Of a DNA stretch of 10,845 nucleotides, positions 1 to 8,100 are shown piece after piece (position 1 is the first letter of the stretch; the number at the start of each line of letters is the position of its first letter). The notes beneath the pieces were generated by a model. It saw only the letters and a program-made list of their open reading frames with translations. It had not been told where the DNA came from and ran no database searches. The translations under genes and the position numbers were made by a program. Origin of the DNA: an uncultured cyanobacterium. GTDB lineage: Bacteria > Cyanobacteriota > Cyanobacteriia > Cyanobacteriales > Geitlerinemataceae. The stretch spans positions 1-10,845 of the forward strand of contig CAKZKB010000470.1 in NCBI GenBank assembly GCA_937121005.1, written 5' to 3'.

Positions 1-1
1 G

Positions 2-898
2 CTGAACCTCGATCCTACTTATACAGGTGTAGCGGATTTACTGCTGGGTAATTTCGCGATCGAAGCCGTTCCCGAACCGGAACCTACTCCCGAACCCGAA
101 CTGCAATCAGTTCTTGACGTATTGTGGTACGGACAAACCCCAACTTATAACCAAAATATCTCCAACTTAGCATCAGCCGCTAGTAGCTACGATCCCTGGG
201 GAGATGGTGCGCTCGATTGGAACTTAACATTTTGGAATCCTGACGAGCCAACTCCAGACTTTTCTGAGTATGATGCGTTAGTTATTGGTAGTGGTTTTAC
301 TGAGCATGGATTCGAGCCTTCCCGATTACTAAATAACAAAGAAGCGATCGATCGGGCTCGTGGAAGTCGAACCTTTTTAAGCGGTCAGGATGCTGATTGG
401 CACTACTTTTTGAATGTTGGGCCTCGTCCTGACGGCCCGTTTGGATTTCTTGTCAATGCTGTTAACTGGGCTGGAAGTGGTACAGGTTTAGGAATCGTTT
501 CTCTCCCTGATGGTCATTGGTATTCAGGAAGTAACTGGTGGTTGCATGACGATTCTTTCCTGAAAAATGAATTGGAAGGAAAGGTAGCTTACGCCAACGA
601 AGATTTGGTCGTAATTCCAGGAGAAACATCTAATTTTCCCGTGAATGAAGGATTGACAACCGCAGGTTTAAGTAATTGGAGCGTGTCTTCCCATGTAGCT
701 TTTAATAAAGACATTTCGAGCTATTTATCGATTAACGACGCGGGATCCTATCCCGGTTGGGCAGTAACAATTGTGACTGCTAGCGAAGCCAGTGGCGGTA
801 CGGGAGGAAGCCGCCAAGTTCCCGAACCCACAACAACGATCGCCCTATTCGGTTTCGGATCGATCGCCCTCAAATTCCTCCGCAAACGCAAGTCGTAA
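2..898 (+). CDS. PEP-CTERM sorting domain protein, 5' end cut by window edge
   Basis: The frame is open from base 2 to the TAA at 896-898, giving 298 visible residues; the true start lies off the left edge, and an internal TTG at 122 is not a credible start. The C-terminal 26 residues (818-895) form a PEP-CTERM signal: VPEP, a hydrophobic segment (IALFGFGSIAL) and a basic tail (RKRKS). In known systems exosortase recognises and cuts such tails, so an exported or surface-anchored protein is expected. An acidic proline linker (VPEPEPTPEPE, 68-100) separates an upstream domain, of which only about 22 residues show, from the main domain. The main domain has YDALVIGSG, then FLSGQDADWHY, then NAVNWAGSGTGLG. 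This pattern suggests a Rossmann-like, class I glutamine amidotransferase/ThuA-like fold, but that is inference and no Cys-His pair is obvious. Substrate and role are unknown. It is convergent with tamB. Confidence 0.85.
   Translation: MNLDPTYTGVADLLLGNFAIEAVPEPEPTPEPELQSVLDVLWYGQTPTYNQNISNLASAASSYDPWGDGALDWNLTFWNPDEPTPDFSEYDALVIGSGFTEHGFEPSRLLNNKEAIDRARGSRTFLSGQDADWHYFLNVGPRPDGPFGFLVNAVNWAGSGTGLGIVSLPDGHWYSGSNWWLHDDSFLKNELEGKVAYANEDLVVIPGETSNFPVNEGLTTAGLSNWSVSSHVAFNKDISSYLSINDAGSYPGWAVTIVTASEASGGTGGSRQVPEPTTTIALFGFGSIALKFLRKRKS
818..895 (+). other. PEP-CTERM protein-sorting signal
   Basis: This segment encodes the tripartite C-terminal tail of the upstream gene: a VPEP motif, about 14 mainly hydrophobic residues, and a final cluster rich in Arg and Lys just before the stop. 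The order and position match the exosortase/PEP-CTERM system. No exosortase gene is in this window, so the processing enzyme must be encoded elsewhere. Confidence 0.85.
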
Positions 899-912
899 AA
901 ACGCGATCGCGA

Positions 913-955
913 TTTTAGCAGATGGGGTGAATCGCATTCGCTCCATCTGCTAAAA
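913..955 (+). terminator. Terminator-like stem-loop between convergent genes
   Basis: Bases 913-931 pair with 937-955, leaving a 5-base loop (TCGCA). This is a 19-bp stem, with the first 13 pairs perfect. The two imperfect pairs (926/942 and 928/940) are G-U wobbles in the + strand transcript but C-A mismatches in the minus transcript. The hairpin therefore suits the PEP-CTERM mRNA better than the tamB mRNA. It is followed by GTTTAA rather than a long T run. The 3' arm contains the tamB stop codon (950-952). On the minus strand, HIP1 palindrome CGCGATCGCG plus TTTTT (897-911) lies just beyond and may help end tamB transcripts. Confidence 0.6.
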
Positions 956-3900
956 GTTTAACTCGTATTGAATCCGAAAACCACCGTATTCGTAGTCAAA
1001 AGTCCCGGTAATGGCAGAATTTTCGTCAATGCGATAAATGGCTTCCACTTGACCGATGGGAAACACTTGTAAATCCTCCAAACCGATAGCCGTTCCCACG
1101 TTGCTGACCCATTCTTCAATCTCGAAAACCACATCTCGTAACGCGGGTTCGACGATGTAACGCAAGGCGGCAAATTCCACCAATTCTGTACCTTCTGCAC
1201 TGGCGAGTTCTTCAAAAGTGGAAATAACTTGTCCTGCCAACAATGCCAATATTTCCGCATCGCTGCGGGGAGGGTAACTGCTGAGTGTGGCGACTCGCAA
1301 CAGTTCCCGGTTTTGCACGGTCGATCGCGCCGAAAGGAGAATGTTATCATCGTCGAGACGGGGTTTTTCCTCATCGACAGTAATGCCAGAAGCGACTAAC
1401 AATTGCTGGAGTTCCCCTTCAAAGTTTAAGTAAATTTTCACCTGCTGGGGACGATCGGAAAAGACCAACTCTTCGTCAGGAATTTCCGATCCGCGTCGGC
1501 GATCGAGTAAGTAATTGCGATCGGGTTCAAAGACCACCGTCCCCAGTTCGACATCGATAAAGGGATTCAACAAGCCGCGTTCGGGTACGAACACAATGCG
1601 CTGTTCGTGATTTCGGGTGAGGAGAAACAGCGTATCGAAGGGCGGCGGGACTTGGATTTCGCCCCGGAGTAATTCGATATAGCCATCGGGACGCAAGCGA
1701 TCGAACGTGCCATCGTAAACGCCATTGAGGGCGATCGCGCCTGTCAGTTCAAAGTCAAAAAGCGGCGATCGATCGACTTGGAAGTCTTCCCCTAAAACCA
1801 AGCGGAAGTTATCGAATTCTGGCTGGATGGGTAACTGCGACGGTGCAGTTTGTAACTCTGCATTTCGCCAGGTGGCGACTTCGATTTCCTCTTCGTTACC
1901 GCCGCCACCGCCGAGGGGAACCTCTACTTCGCCATCGAGAAGAAATTCTCCTGAAATCAAAGGAGAAAGCAGCGATCGCGTCACTTGTACTTCTCCGGCG
2001 ATCGTCCCTTCATAGAGATCGGGTAACTCAATATTGCCTTCTTCGACAGCTAAAGTTAGCGGACGTTCGATCGAGACTGGAAATGGAATCGCACCAATGG
2101 GAAGTTGTCCAGTTAACGCCAACTGCGTCCCGGCAAAATTGAGACGTAAATCGCTGGTAATGCGGTATAAATTGGTATCGATCGCGCCATCAAGGACGAT
2201 AATTTGTTCGGGAAAGGTAGAGAGTAAAAATCCGGCTTCGTCGGCGGTGATGCTTCCCGTCGCCACAACACCGCCAAGCAGATCGGCAACCATATCTTCG
2301 GCTTCGGGATCGAGGGTTCCTGTTGCTTGAAACGCGATCGTCGCTTCTCCTCCCACCCAAGTCACTTGTCCGCCGCTTAACGTTTCTACTAAGGCTAAGG
2401 CTGGAGGTAAAATAGTCGCATCGACTCGGACGCGATTGTTTTGGGGAGTAATGGGAAAGGGAACGCTGGCGGTGGCTTGGACGTACTCTGGCGATGTGGT
2501 TTGGAAATTGAGACGATCGTCTGTATAATTAAAATTGCCCGCGATCGGTTGCACGGGACGACCGTTTAGGTTAGCATCGTTTAAGGAGACTTGGCCTTCG
2601 GCTTCTAAACTTTCCCAAGGCCCGGCAACATCGGCAACGAGATCGATTTCGCCACCCACTTCTAGGGGAATTTCGACGAATTCTCGCACTTGTCCCAAGC
2701 CGAGATCGTCCACTCGCAAAGTGGCATCGATGCCTAATTCCGACGCTTGTCCCATGACAGCGACGATCGCTTCTCCTAGCTGAAGTCTGGCCGGTTCGAC
2801 GGTTAGGATGCCATTTTCAAAACTTGCGGACGCTAAAACGCGATCGATGGCGATAATGCGTCCTTCTTCAACCACTAACCCCAGAGGTTCGTTGGGGTTG
2901 GCGGTGTTGGGTTGGGGATGAAATTCGATGTTGGCGGCGGACAGTTGAGCCGTCGCAGTGGGATCGCTAACCGTACCACTTACCATTATACTGGCATCGA
3001 ACTCGCCGCGCAAGTCTAATTCGGTAGGAATTCCGGGTTGCAAACGTTGCCAAGCTAAGCGATCTAAAAATTCATTGACTTCAGCAAAGGCTTCGAGTTG
3101 TGCTTCTAACGATCCTTGGAAGAGATTATCCGTCATTCCCGCAAGATCGCTAGCAGTTCCGTAGTTGGGAGACTGTATGTTTCGGGCCAGATCGGAGACT
3201 TGGAACCAGCGAAACGTACTTAAAATTTCCTGGATCTCGCCGTCTTCGACATTGAGTTCGGCATTCACAGGTAAGCTGGCAAAATCGACATTTCCTTGCA
3301 ATGCTGCCAGCAAATCGATCTCCGTTGCGGCTTGGAGTTGGTAGCGACTATCGCCTAGCTGCAAGAAGGTGTTATCGACAACTAAATTGTTGCCATCGTA
3401 AGTATAGTCTAAACCAAAACCGCTCGCTTGTAAATAGCCCAATCCCGGATCGGCGGCGTAGATCGTGCCTTGGCTTTCTAGGGTGAACAAGTTGATATCA
3501 ATGTCTCCCGAAACCTCACCCGCCGGAGTCCCAGAAATTCCCACTGCGATCGCGGGTTCGATGGGAATTAAACCTAATGATAAGTTTTGTAACGATAAAG
3601 AGAACCACTCACCGCTACGCCGTCCGGTGACAGCTACATAGTCGCCTTGGCGATCGCCTAAACTGATGTTGATTCCGGTAGGAAGATAAGGAGACAAACA
3701 GGCGGGACGATCGCAGGCTTCGAGTCTCGCAGAAAGGCGATCGGTTGTTCCTCGCAGATCGAGGGCAATTTCTCGGCCAGAAATGACGCGAACATCGCCA
3801 GCCACCACCGGATCGAGTTGGATATCTTCGACCTGGAAGTTCAGCAGCGACGCATTGCCAGTCAGGGCTAAATTTCCCGCAGCTAAAGGATTTGTCAGCA

Positions 3901-6900
3901 GGTTTTGACCGCGAACCTGCCCGGAAAACTCGACTTGTCCTGCGATCGCTTCAGCGATGGGTAAGGTATTGGCATTGTAGCGGGCAGCGACATCGAGGGC
4001 AAGATTGGCGATATCGGGTTTGGGTGTAGTTAAATCCGTGAGAGTGACATCGCCATTCAAGGCCACAAACTGGTCGCCTAACTCCACTGTCGCCGCACCA
4101 ATATTGATGGGAAGCGGGGCATCTCCCAAGGCTAGAATGGGATTTAGCGGCCCGGAGACCCGGACGAAAGCATCGAGTGGTAGGGGTAAGGATGCAAGAG
4201 TTGCAGGCGGTAACGTATTTTTCAGGTCAAACTTTTGTAATAGTTGTTGCGACACCAGAATGCGATCGGCGTTAACGGTCGCTTGCCAGTTGGTCGGGGT
4301 GACAGCAACGATCGCGTCTGCGGTTCCCCCATCAACGATCGCGCTAATATTAGCCGTTCCTCTGGCATCGACGGCGGTAAAGTTCCCCGTCTGGACAGCA
4401 GCCAAAACCGAACTGACATCGGCGATCGCATCGATATTTCCTCCCGAGACAACTAGAGGAACTGGCGATGCTAGATAAGAGGTCAAATTGAGTTGGGAAA
4501 TGTCGGCATTGAGAACCAGGCGATCGTCGCTGAGTTGGGCGATCGCGTCCACTGTGCCGTTAGCAACAGCTAGCCCCAGATCGGCGGTGGCATTAATATT
4601 ACTAAAGTCTTGGGTTTGTGCGGCAGTTAGCAACTCGTTTACCCTAGCCGATAAGCGAATGTCCCCACCTAAAACTGTCACTGGAACGGGAAGACCCGGA
4701 ACGAAAGGACTGATAGCAATGGTCGAAGTTGTCGCATCTAAATTGAGAAGACCGTTGTTAACATTTGCGATCGCGTCTACAGTCCCATTAGCAACTGCTA
4801 AACGCACGTCGGCGGTGGCGTTGATACTGCTGAAATCTTGCGTTTCGAGGGCGGTTAATAACGCATTCACTCCCGACGAAAAACGGATATCGCTGGCGAG
4901 AACAGAAACAGGAACGGGCAAGTCGGGGATAAAACGGCTAACTGGAATGGTGGCCGTTGTCGCATCTAAATCGAGACGACCCCTAGCAATATCTACGGTA
5001 GCATCGATCGTCCCCGTTCCTACATCCAAACGCACGTCCGCAGTGGCATCTAAACGGGTTAAATCTCGCGTTTGGGCCGCATAAAGTAAGTCATTCAAAC
5101 GCGACGACAAGCGAATGTCGCTTTCGAGAATAGAAACGGGAACGGGTAAGTCGGGAACGAAGGGACTCACCGCAATGTTGCGACTGTTGAGATCCACATC
5201 AATTATGCCATTGCGTAACAGGGCATCAAGGATGACCGTGCCCCCACCAATTGCTAAACTGAGATCGATCGTCCCGTTGGCATTGAGGCGATCGAAATTG
5301 TTGGTTTCGAGGGCATTGAGAATTGACCCCACGCCAGCCACCAGTTCGATATCCGTATTAATTAATGTCGGCGAAATTGGCAAACCCGCAGCGAAGGGTT
5401 GCAAACCAATGGTCGAACTATCCGCAGTCAGAAATAAGCGATCGCCCTCGAGACGAACATCCGCATCGATCGTCCCATCTGCCACCGCCAAACGCAAATC
5501 CGCGATCGCGTTTAGCCCCGCAAAATTGCGCGTCTGGGCTGCATTTAAAAGCGTTTCCAATCGCCCCGAAAAATCCAATTGTGCCGACACCAACGCCGGA
5601 GAAACGGGCAACTGCGGCACGAATTCACCTAACCCTAAATCCCCAACGCGGGCAGTGAGGTCGATCGCCCCATTCTGCAACGTCGCGATCGCGTCAATTG
5701 TGCCATTGTTGATACCCAAACGGACATCCGCTTCTGCATTCAGAGAGTTGAGATCGAACTCATCCAAACGTCCCGATAAACGAATGGTTCCCCCTTGCAA
5801 ATTCAAAGGGACTGGGGCCAAATCGCCCAACGTCACTGGAGAAATGTTCGCCGTCAGTCCAAAATTGCCGTTCGCTAACTCTCCTTCCGCCGCGATCGTC
5901 CCATCTAGTACCCCCGCCGACAGCAGCAAATTCGCCCGAATGAGTTCGGGATCGAACGGATCCACCGGCCCCCTAGCGTTCAACTGCAACCCCGTCAACT
6001 GTCCGGGAACGGGTAGAAATGGCGTAAGGGGAAACTCTCCCGAAGTCACTGTCGCTTCCCAACGGTTGTCGCCAAAATCGCCAACGGCTTCTAGGCCGAT
6101 CGTCCCTCGTCCCAAACCGACGATCGCGTTGTTTACTCTAACCGTATCGCCAACAAACGTAGCATCGCCACTGCTATATTGATCCGTCCCCGCAACGCGA
6201 CCGTTTTGCTGCCAACCTGCTGAGATACGAGGGTTTTCTGCCGTTCCCGCCACTGTCGCCCTAGCATTTAACACACCCAAAACCAAGTCGGGGGGCAAAT
6301 CGTAGGGGGCAAGAATGCTGTCGAGAGGCAGATCGGCGAAAAATGTAAAATCGAGAGGTGTCACCTCTTCTTGCAACCGGGCTTCTCCGCGTCCCAAAAT
6401 GCGGCCGCCCGCTACAGGCGTAATGCGGAAACCGTTGAGAACGAAGCGATCTAAATCAGTAAAAAAGTTAGCCCGAACGGTGGCAAGACTGAGGCGATCG
6501 ATGCCAATTGTCGTCTCATTGATCAGCGATCCGCTAATTTCTGGAGAGTCAAATTCCCCCGCGACGCTAGCATTCAATCGCAGCCGTCCGTCAACGGGAA
6601 TATCGGCATCAATTTCTGTCACTGCTAAGACTTCATCTAAGGTAAACGGTTCGACTCGGGCATCGATATCGTACCCATTTTCTACGCTTGCCGATCCGTC
6701 CACCGTCGCCACCAGATCGCCAACAGTTGCCCTGGCTTCTTCGACTGTCACCGTCTTTTCTTGAAAGCGTAACAATACGCCTGCTGTAATCGGTTCGGCA
6801 ACACCACCCACTCGCGCTTCTAGATTCTGTACTGATGCCGTGCCAAACACATCTGGAAACTCTTCAAAGGATTCGAGTTCGGCATTCAAATTGGCTCCTA

Positions 6901-7657
6901 ACTCACCACTGACAACGGTAACGGGTAAGGTTGGCAAAAATGGATTGACTTGATCGATCGCAATACTGCGGACGCGCAAATCGAGTTTGGTTGCCGATGT
7001 CTCTAGCATGGTTTCGCCTTCAACCCAGGCATCGCCATCGGCTAAATTCGCTTCTATATTGTATCGCGCCACCTCTTGCCCGATAAATGCCGAACCATCT
7101 AAATCGATAACAAACGCATCTTCGTAACCGTAAGGAACTAAAGAAATTGTGCCTTCGCGAACGCTAATGTCGGTCTCCACTTCTAGCAAGGGTTCGCCGT
7201 CGCCTTCAGGCAAACTGAGATCTAGAGTTAGCCAGTTGCCGCCGTCGTCTTGTTGGGCATAAAGTTCGGGACGAATTAAGGTTAAATTCAGGGAGAGTTC
7301 CCGTTGAAAAATAACGGGTAGCAGGTCGAAACCCACATCAATATTCTCGATAATAATCCAGTTTTGATTTTCCTCCGTCGGCGGGACAACAGTTTCGCCA
7401 ATGCGGATCCCACCGAGAGAAAATCCTTCCACCTCGCCGACGCGAACTTCGCGGTTGACAATGCGTTCGAGTTGGTCTTCGACAATACCGGGGACGCGGG
7501 GGATTAAAATCAAGGCGATCGCGGCGTACCCTCCCACACCCAAAACCAAAACCGTCGATCCAACGACGATCGTACTGCGGCGACGCAAGAGACGCAGCAG
7601 GCGGGTTCTCCAAGAGGGAGACGGGGAAGACTCCGGTTCGGGTTGAGGAGATGTCAT
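950..7657 (-). CDS. tamB: TamB-family translocation/assembly module protein (DUF490), 2,235 aa
   Basis: This is a giant inner-membrane-anchored periplasmic protein of the AsmA/TamB (bridge-like lipid transfer) family. Family members span the periplasm and work with Omp85-type proteins in outer-membrane protein or lipid delivery; the chloroplast relative is TIC236. A Pro/Ser- and Arg-rich N-terminus precedes one membrane segment (about 29-52). Long stretches of alternating beta-type repeats follow, including six tandem units of 75-78 residues (639-1095). A TamB C-terminal domain occupies roughly 1790-2235, with the family-typical YPPRSDAEILALLAG (2128-2142). The protein ends in an amphipathic strand with terminal Phe (FRIQYELNF). 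Only two cysteines occur, at 1315 and 1320. A Gly5 run (1916-1920) precedes an acidic patch. E. coli TamB is about 1,260 residues, so this one is much longer. The ATG at 7657 fits the N-terminal anchor; only a weak purine-rich stretch lies upstream. It is divergent from petL. Confidence 0.93.
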   Translation of the reverse strand: MTSPQPEPESSPSPSWRTRLLRLLRRRSTIVVGSTVLVLGVGGYAAIALILIPRVPGIVEDQLERIVNREVRVGEVEGFSLGGIRIGETVVPPTEENQNWIIIENIDVGFDLLPVIFQRELSLNLTLIRPELYAQQDDGGNWLTLDLSLPEGDGEPLLEVETDISVREGTISLVPYGYEDAFVIDLDGSAFIGQEVARYNIEANLADGDAWVEGETMLETSATKLDLRVRSIAIDQVNPFLPTLPVTVVSGELGANLNAELESFEEFPDVFGTASVQNLEARVGGVAEPITAGVLLRFQEKTVTVEEARATVGDLVATVDGSASVENGYDIDARVEPFTLDEVLAVTEIDADIPVDGRLRLNASVAGEFDSPEISGSLINETTIGIDRLSLATVRANFFTDLDRFVLNGFRITPVAGGRILGRGEARLQEEVTPLDFTFFADLPLDSILAPYDLPPDLVLGVLNARATVAGTAENPRISAGWQQNGRVAGTDQYSSGDATFVGDTVRVNNAIVGLGRGTIGLEAVGDFGDNRWEATVTSGEFPLTPFLPVPGQLTGLQLNARGPVDPFDPELIRANLLLSAGVLDGTIAAEGELANGNFGLTANISPVTLGDLAPVPLNLQGGTIRLSGRLDEFDLNSLNAEADVRLGINNGTIDAIATLQNGAIDLTARVGDLGLGEFVPQLPVSPALVSAQLDFSGRLETLLNAAQTRNFAGLNAIADLRLAVADGTIDADVRLEGDRLFLTADSSTIGLQPFAAGLPISPTLINTDIELVAGVGSILNALETNNFDRLNANGTIDLSLAIGGGTVILDALLRNGIIDVDLNSRNIAVSPFVPDLPVPVSILESDIRLSSRLNDLLYAAQTRDLTRLDATADVRLDVGTGTIDATVDIARGRLDLDATTATIPVSRFIPDLPVPVSVLASDIRFSSGVNALLTALETQDFSSINATADVRLAVANGTVDAIANVNNGLLNLDATTSTIAISPFVPGLPVPVTVLGGDIRLSARVNELLTAAQTQDFSNINATADLGLAVANGTVDAIAQLSDDRLVLNADISQLNLTSYLASPVPLVVSGGNIDAIADVSSVLAAVQTGNFTAVDARGTANISAIVDGGTADAIVAVTPTNWQATVNADRILVSQQLLQKFDLKNTLPPATLASLPLPLDAFVRVSGPLNPILALGDAPLPINIGAATVELGDQFVALNGDVTLTDLTTPKPDIANLALDVAARYNANTLPIAEAIAGQVEFSGQVRGQNLLTNPLAAGNLALTGNASLLNFQVEDIQLDPVVAGDVRVISGREIALDLRGTTDRLSARLEACDRPACLSPYLPTGINISLGDRQGDYVAVTGRRSGEWFSLSLQNLSLGLIPIEPAIAVGISGTPAGEVSGDIDINLFTLESQGTIYAADPGLGYLQASGFGLDYTYDGNNLVVDNTFLQLGDSRYQLQAATEIDLLAALQGNVDFASLPVNAELNVEDGEIQEILSTFRWFQVSDLARNIQSPNYGTASDLAGMTDNLFQGSLEAQLEAFAEVNEFLDRLAWQRLQPGIPTELDLRGEFDASIMVSGTVSDPTATAQLSAANIEFHPQPNTANPNEPLGLVVEEGRIIAIDRVLASASFENGILTVEPARLQLGEAIVAVMGQASELGIDATLRVDDLGLGQVREFVEIPLEVGGEIDLVADVAGPWESLEAEGQVSLNDANLNGRPVQPIAGNFNYTDDRLNFQTTSPEYVQATASVPFPITPQNNRVRVDATILPPALALVETLSGGQVTWVGGEATIAFQATGTLDPEAEDMVADLLGGVVATGSITADEAGFLLSTFPEQIIVLDGAIDTNLYRITSDLRLNFAGTQLALTGQLPIGAIPFPVSIERPLTLAVEEGNIELPDLYEGTIAGEVQVTRSLLSPLISGEFLLDGEVEVPLGGGGGNEEEIEVATWRNAELQTAPSQLPIQPEFDNFRLVLGEDFQVDRSPLFDFELTGAIALNGVYDGTFDRLRPDGYIELLRGEIQVPPPFDTLFLLTRNHEQRIVFVPERGLLNPFIDVELGTVVFEPDRNYLLDRRRGSEIPDEELVFSDRPQQVKIYLNFEGELQQLLVASGITVDEEKPRLDDDNILLSARSTVQNRELLRVATLSSYPPRSDAEILALLAGQVISTFEELASAEGTELVEFAALRYIVEPALRDVVFEIEEWVSNVGTAIGLEDLQVFPIGQVEAIYRIDENSAITGTFDYEYGGFRIQYELNF
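4373..5743 (-). repeat. Six tandem about 228-bp repeats inside tamB
   Basis: Units start at residues 639, 715, 791, 869, 945 and 1021 and end at 1095, so the periods are 76, 76, 78, 76, 76 and 75 residues. On DNA the units are 5516-5743, 5288-5515, 5054-5287, 4826-5053, 4598-4825 and 4373-4597. The consensus runs: LNATADVRL, then GTIDA, a short beta hairpin, LDATTSTI, FVPxLPVPVxxL, DIRLS, then LLxAxQTxDFS. By hand count, units 4 and 5 share 46 of 76 residues (about 60%). More divergent copies flank the block (about 559-638, and from 1096). Confidence 0.9.
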
Positions 7658-7693
7658 CGATCGTCTATCTCGCAGACATTTAAGATGAGGGTG

Positions 7694-7718
7694 ACGGCCG
7701 GGAAGTTCCCGCAGCCGT
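7694..7718. promoter_or_regulatory. Hairpin/palindrome in tamB leader
   Basis: CGGGAA (7699-7704), one base G, then TTCCCG (7706-7711) is a perfect inverted repeat. It is extended by ACGGC (7694-7698) pairing with GCCGT (7714-7718), with a 2-base bulge (CA). It lies 37 bases upstream of the tamB start codon. It could be a hairpin in the tamB leader RNA or a DNA operator; the sequence alone does not decide. Confidence 0.35.
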
Positions 7719-7776
7719 TGCTACCCTATCCGACTATTCTGAGGATACGCCAAAATTCCGGCAAGCGATCGCCCAG

Positions 7777-7791
7777 TCTACAAATTGTAGA
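7777..7791. promoter_or_regulatory. Candidate operator palindrome TCTACAA-A-TTGTAGA
   Basis: Two perfect 7-base arms are separated by a single base. The site is A/T-rich, lies in the middle of the divergent region and is short, which suits binding by a dimeric regulator. I do not recognise a named regulator motif. Confidence 0.35.
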
Positions 7792-7870
7792 ATTCAAGTC
7801 GAAATATTCCCAGAGATACTCCCTGCAAAAGATCCTGGCATTTCTTACTATCGGCTGCCGATGGGAATTT

Positions 7871-7899
7871 TTAGAAATAGACCCCAAGTATGGTAGGAT
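7871..7899 (+). promoter_or_regulatory. Candidate sigma-70-type promoter of petL
   Basis: TTAGAA (7871-7876) and TAGGAT (7894-7899) are spaced by 17 bases, as expected for -35 and -10 boxes of a group 1 sigma factor. This would give a leader of about 90 bases before petL. Both boxes deviate from consensus, so the call is tentative. Confidence 0.3.
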
Positions 7900-7995
7900 C
7901 GTGGCATTCTAGTGGTGCGTTCGTCCCTGGACTGAAGTCAAAGGGGGCTCGTGCCGACTGGAATAAATTGTCTGTTTGTTGTGGAGATCGATCCG

Positions 7996-8091
7996 ATGTC
8001 TGGAGTTATTGCTTACATTCTCATGCTGGGGGCTGCGTTTGTCGCGGCGGTGGCGTTTGCTTACGGCTTGCGGGCTGTAAAGTTAATTTAG
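7996..8091 (+). CDS. petL: Cytochrome b6-f complex subunit PetL (subunit VI), 31 aa
   Basis: This is a very short gene of 31 codons ending in TAG. The product starts MSGVIAYILML, continues as a single hydrophobic transmembrane helix rich in Ala and Val, and ends with YGLRAVKLI. Length, single helix and the basic, hydrophobic C-terminal end match cyanobacterial and plastid PetL. PetL is a small peripheral subunit of the thylakoid cytochrome b6f complex that stabilises the dimer and carries electrons between plastoquinone and plastocyanin/cytochrome c6 as part of that complex. A GGAG ribosome-binding site (7983-7986) sits 9 bases before the ATG, which fixes the start. It is monocistronic, with tamB divergent upstream and the ABC1 kinase gene convergent downstream. 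Another small single-helix photosynthetic subunit is possible but less likely. Confidence 0.8.
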   Translation: MSGVIAYILMLGAAFVAAVAFAYGLRAVKLI

Positions 8092-8100
8092 CCACCTGTT

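Larger units (their letters stand above)
7658..7995. other. Divergent tamB-petL intergenic region
   Basis: This 338-base stretch separates the divergent tamB and petL starts and must hold both promoters. I see three perfect palindromes, each with a single central base (7699-7711, 7777-7791, 7850-7862), and one HIP1 octamer near 7765. There is also a candidate petL promoter. I find no credible gene: the open frames across it have no recognisable product and overlap the starts of the neighbours. Confidence 0.7.

Noticed and set aside
958..1374. 138-codon minus-strand frame inside the tamB 3' end
   Set aside because: It overlaps the conserved TamB C-terminal domain in another frame and has no recognisable motif.
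4373..5743. CRISPR-like periodicity in the tamB repeat block
   Set aside because: The period is about 228 bases, the units are coding throughout, and there are no short identical repeats with unique spacers.
4005..6182. Long + strand open frames antisense to tamB (4005-4478, 4488-5084, 5115-6182, up to 355 codons)
   Set aside because: They lie wholly within tamB, their products are low-complexity Ser/Arg/Pro-rich sequence, and their repetition mirrors the tamB repeats. They are shadows of the coding strand.
7643..7912. 89-codon + strand frame across the tamB start and intergenic region
   Set aside because: No ribosome-binding site or family resemblance; it overlaps the tamB start and the palindromes, and ends before petL.
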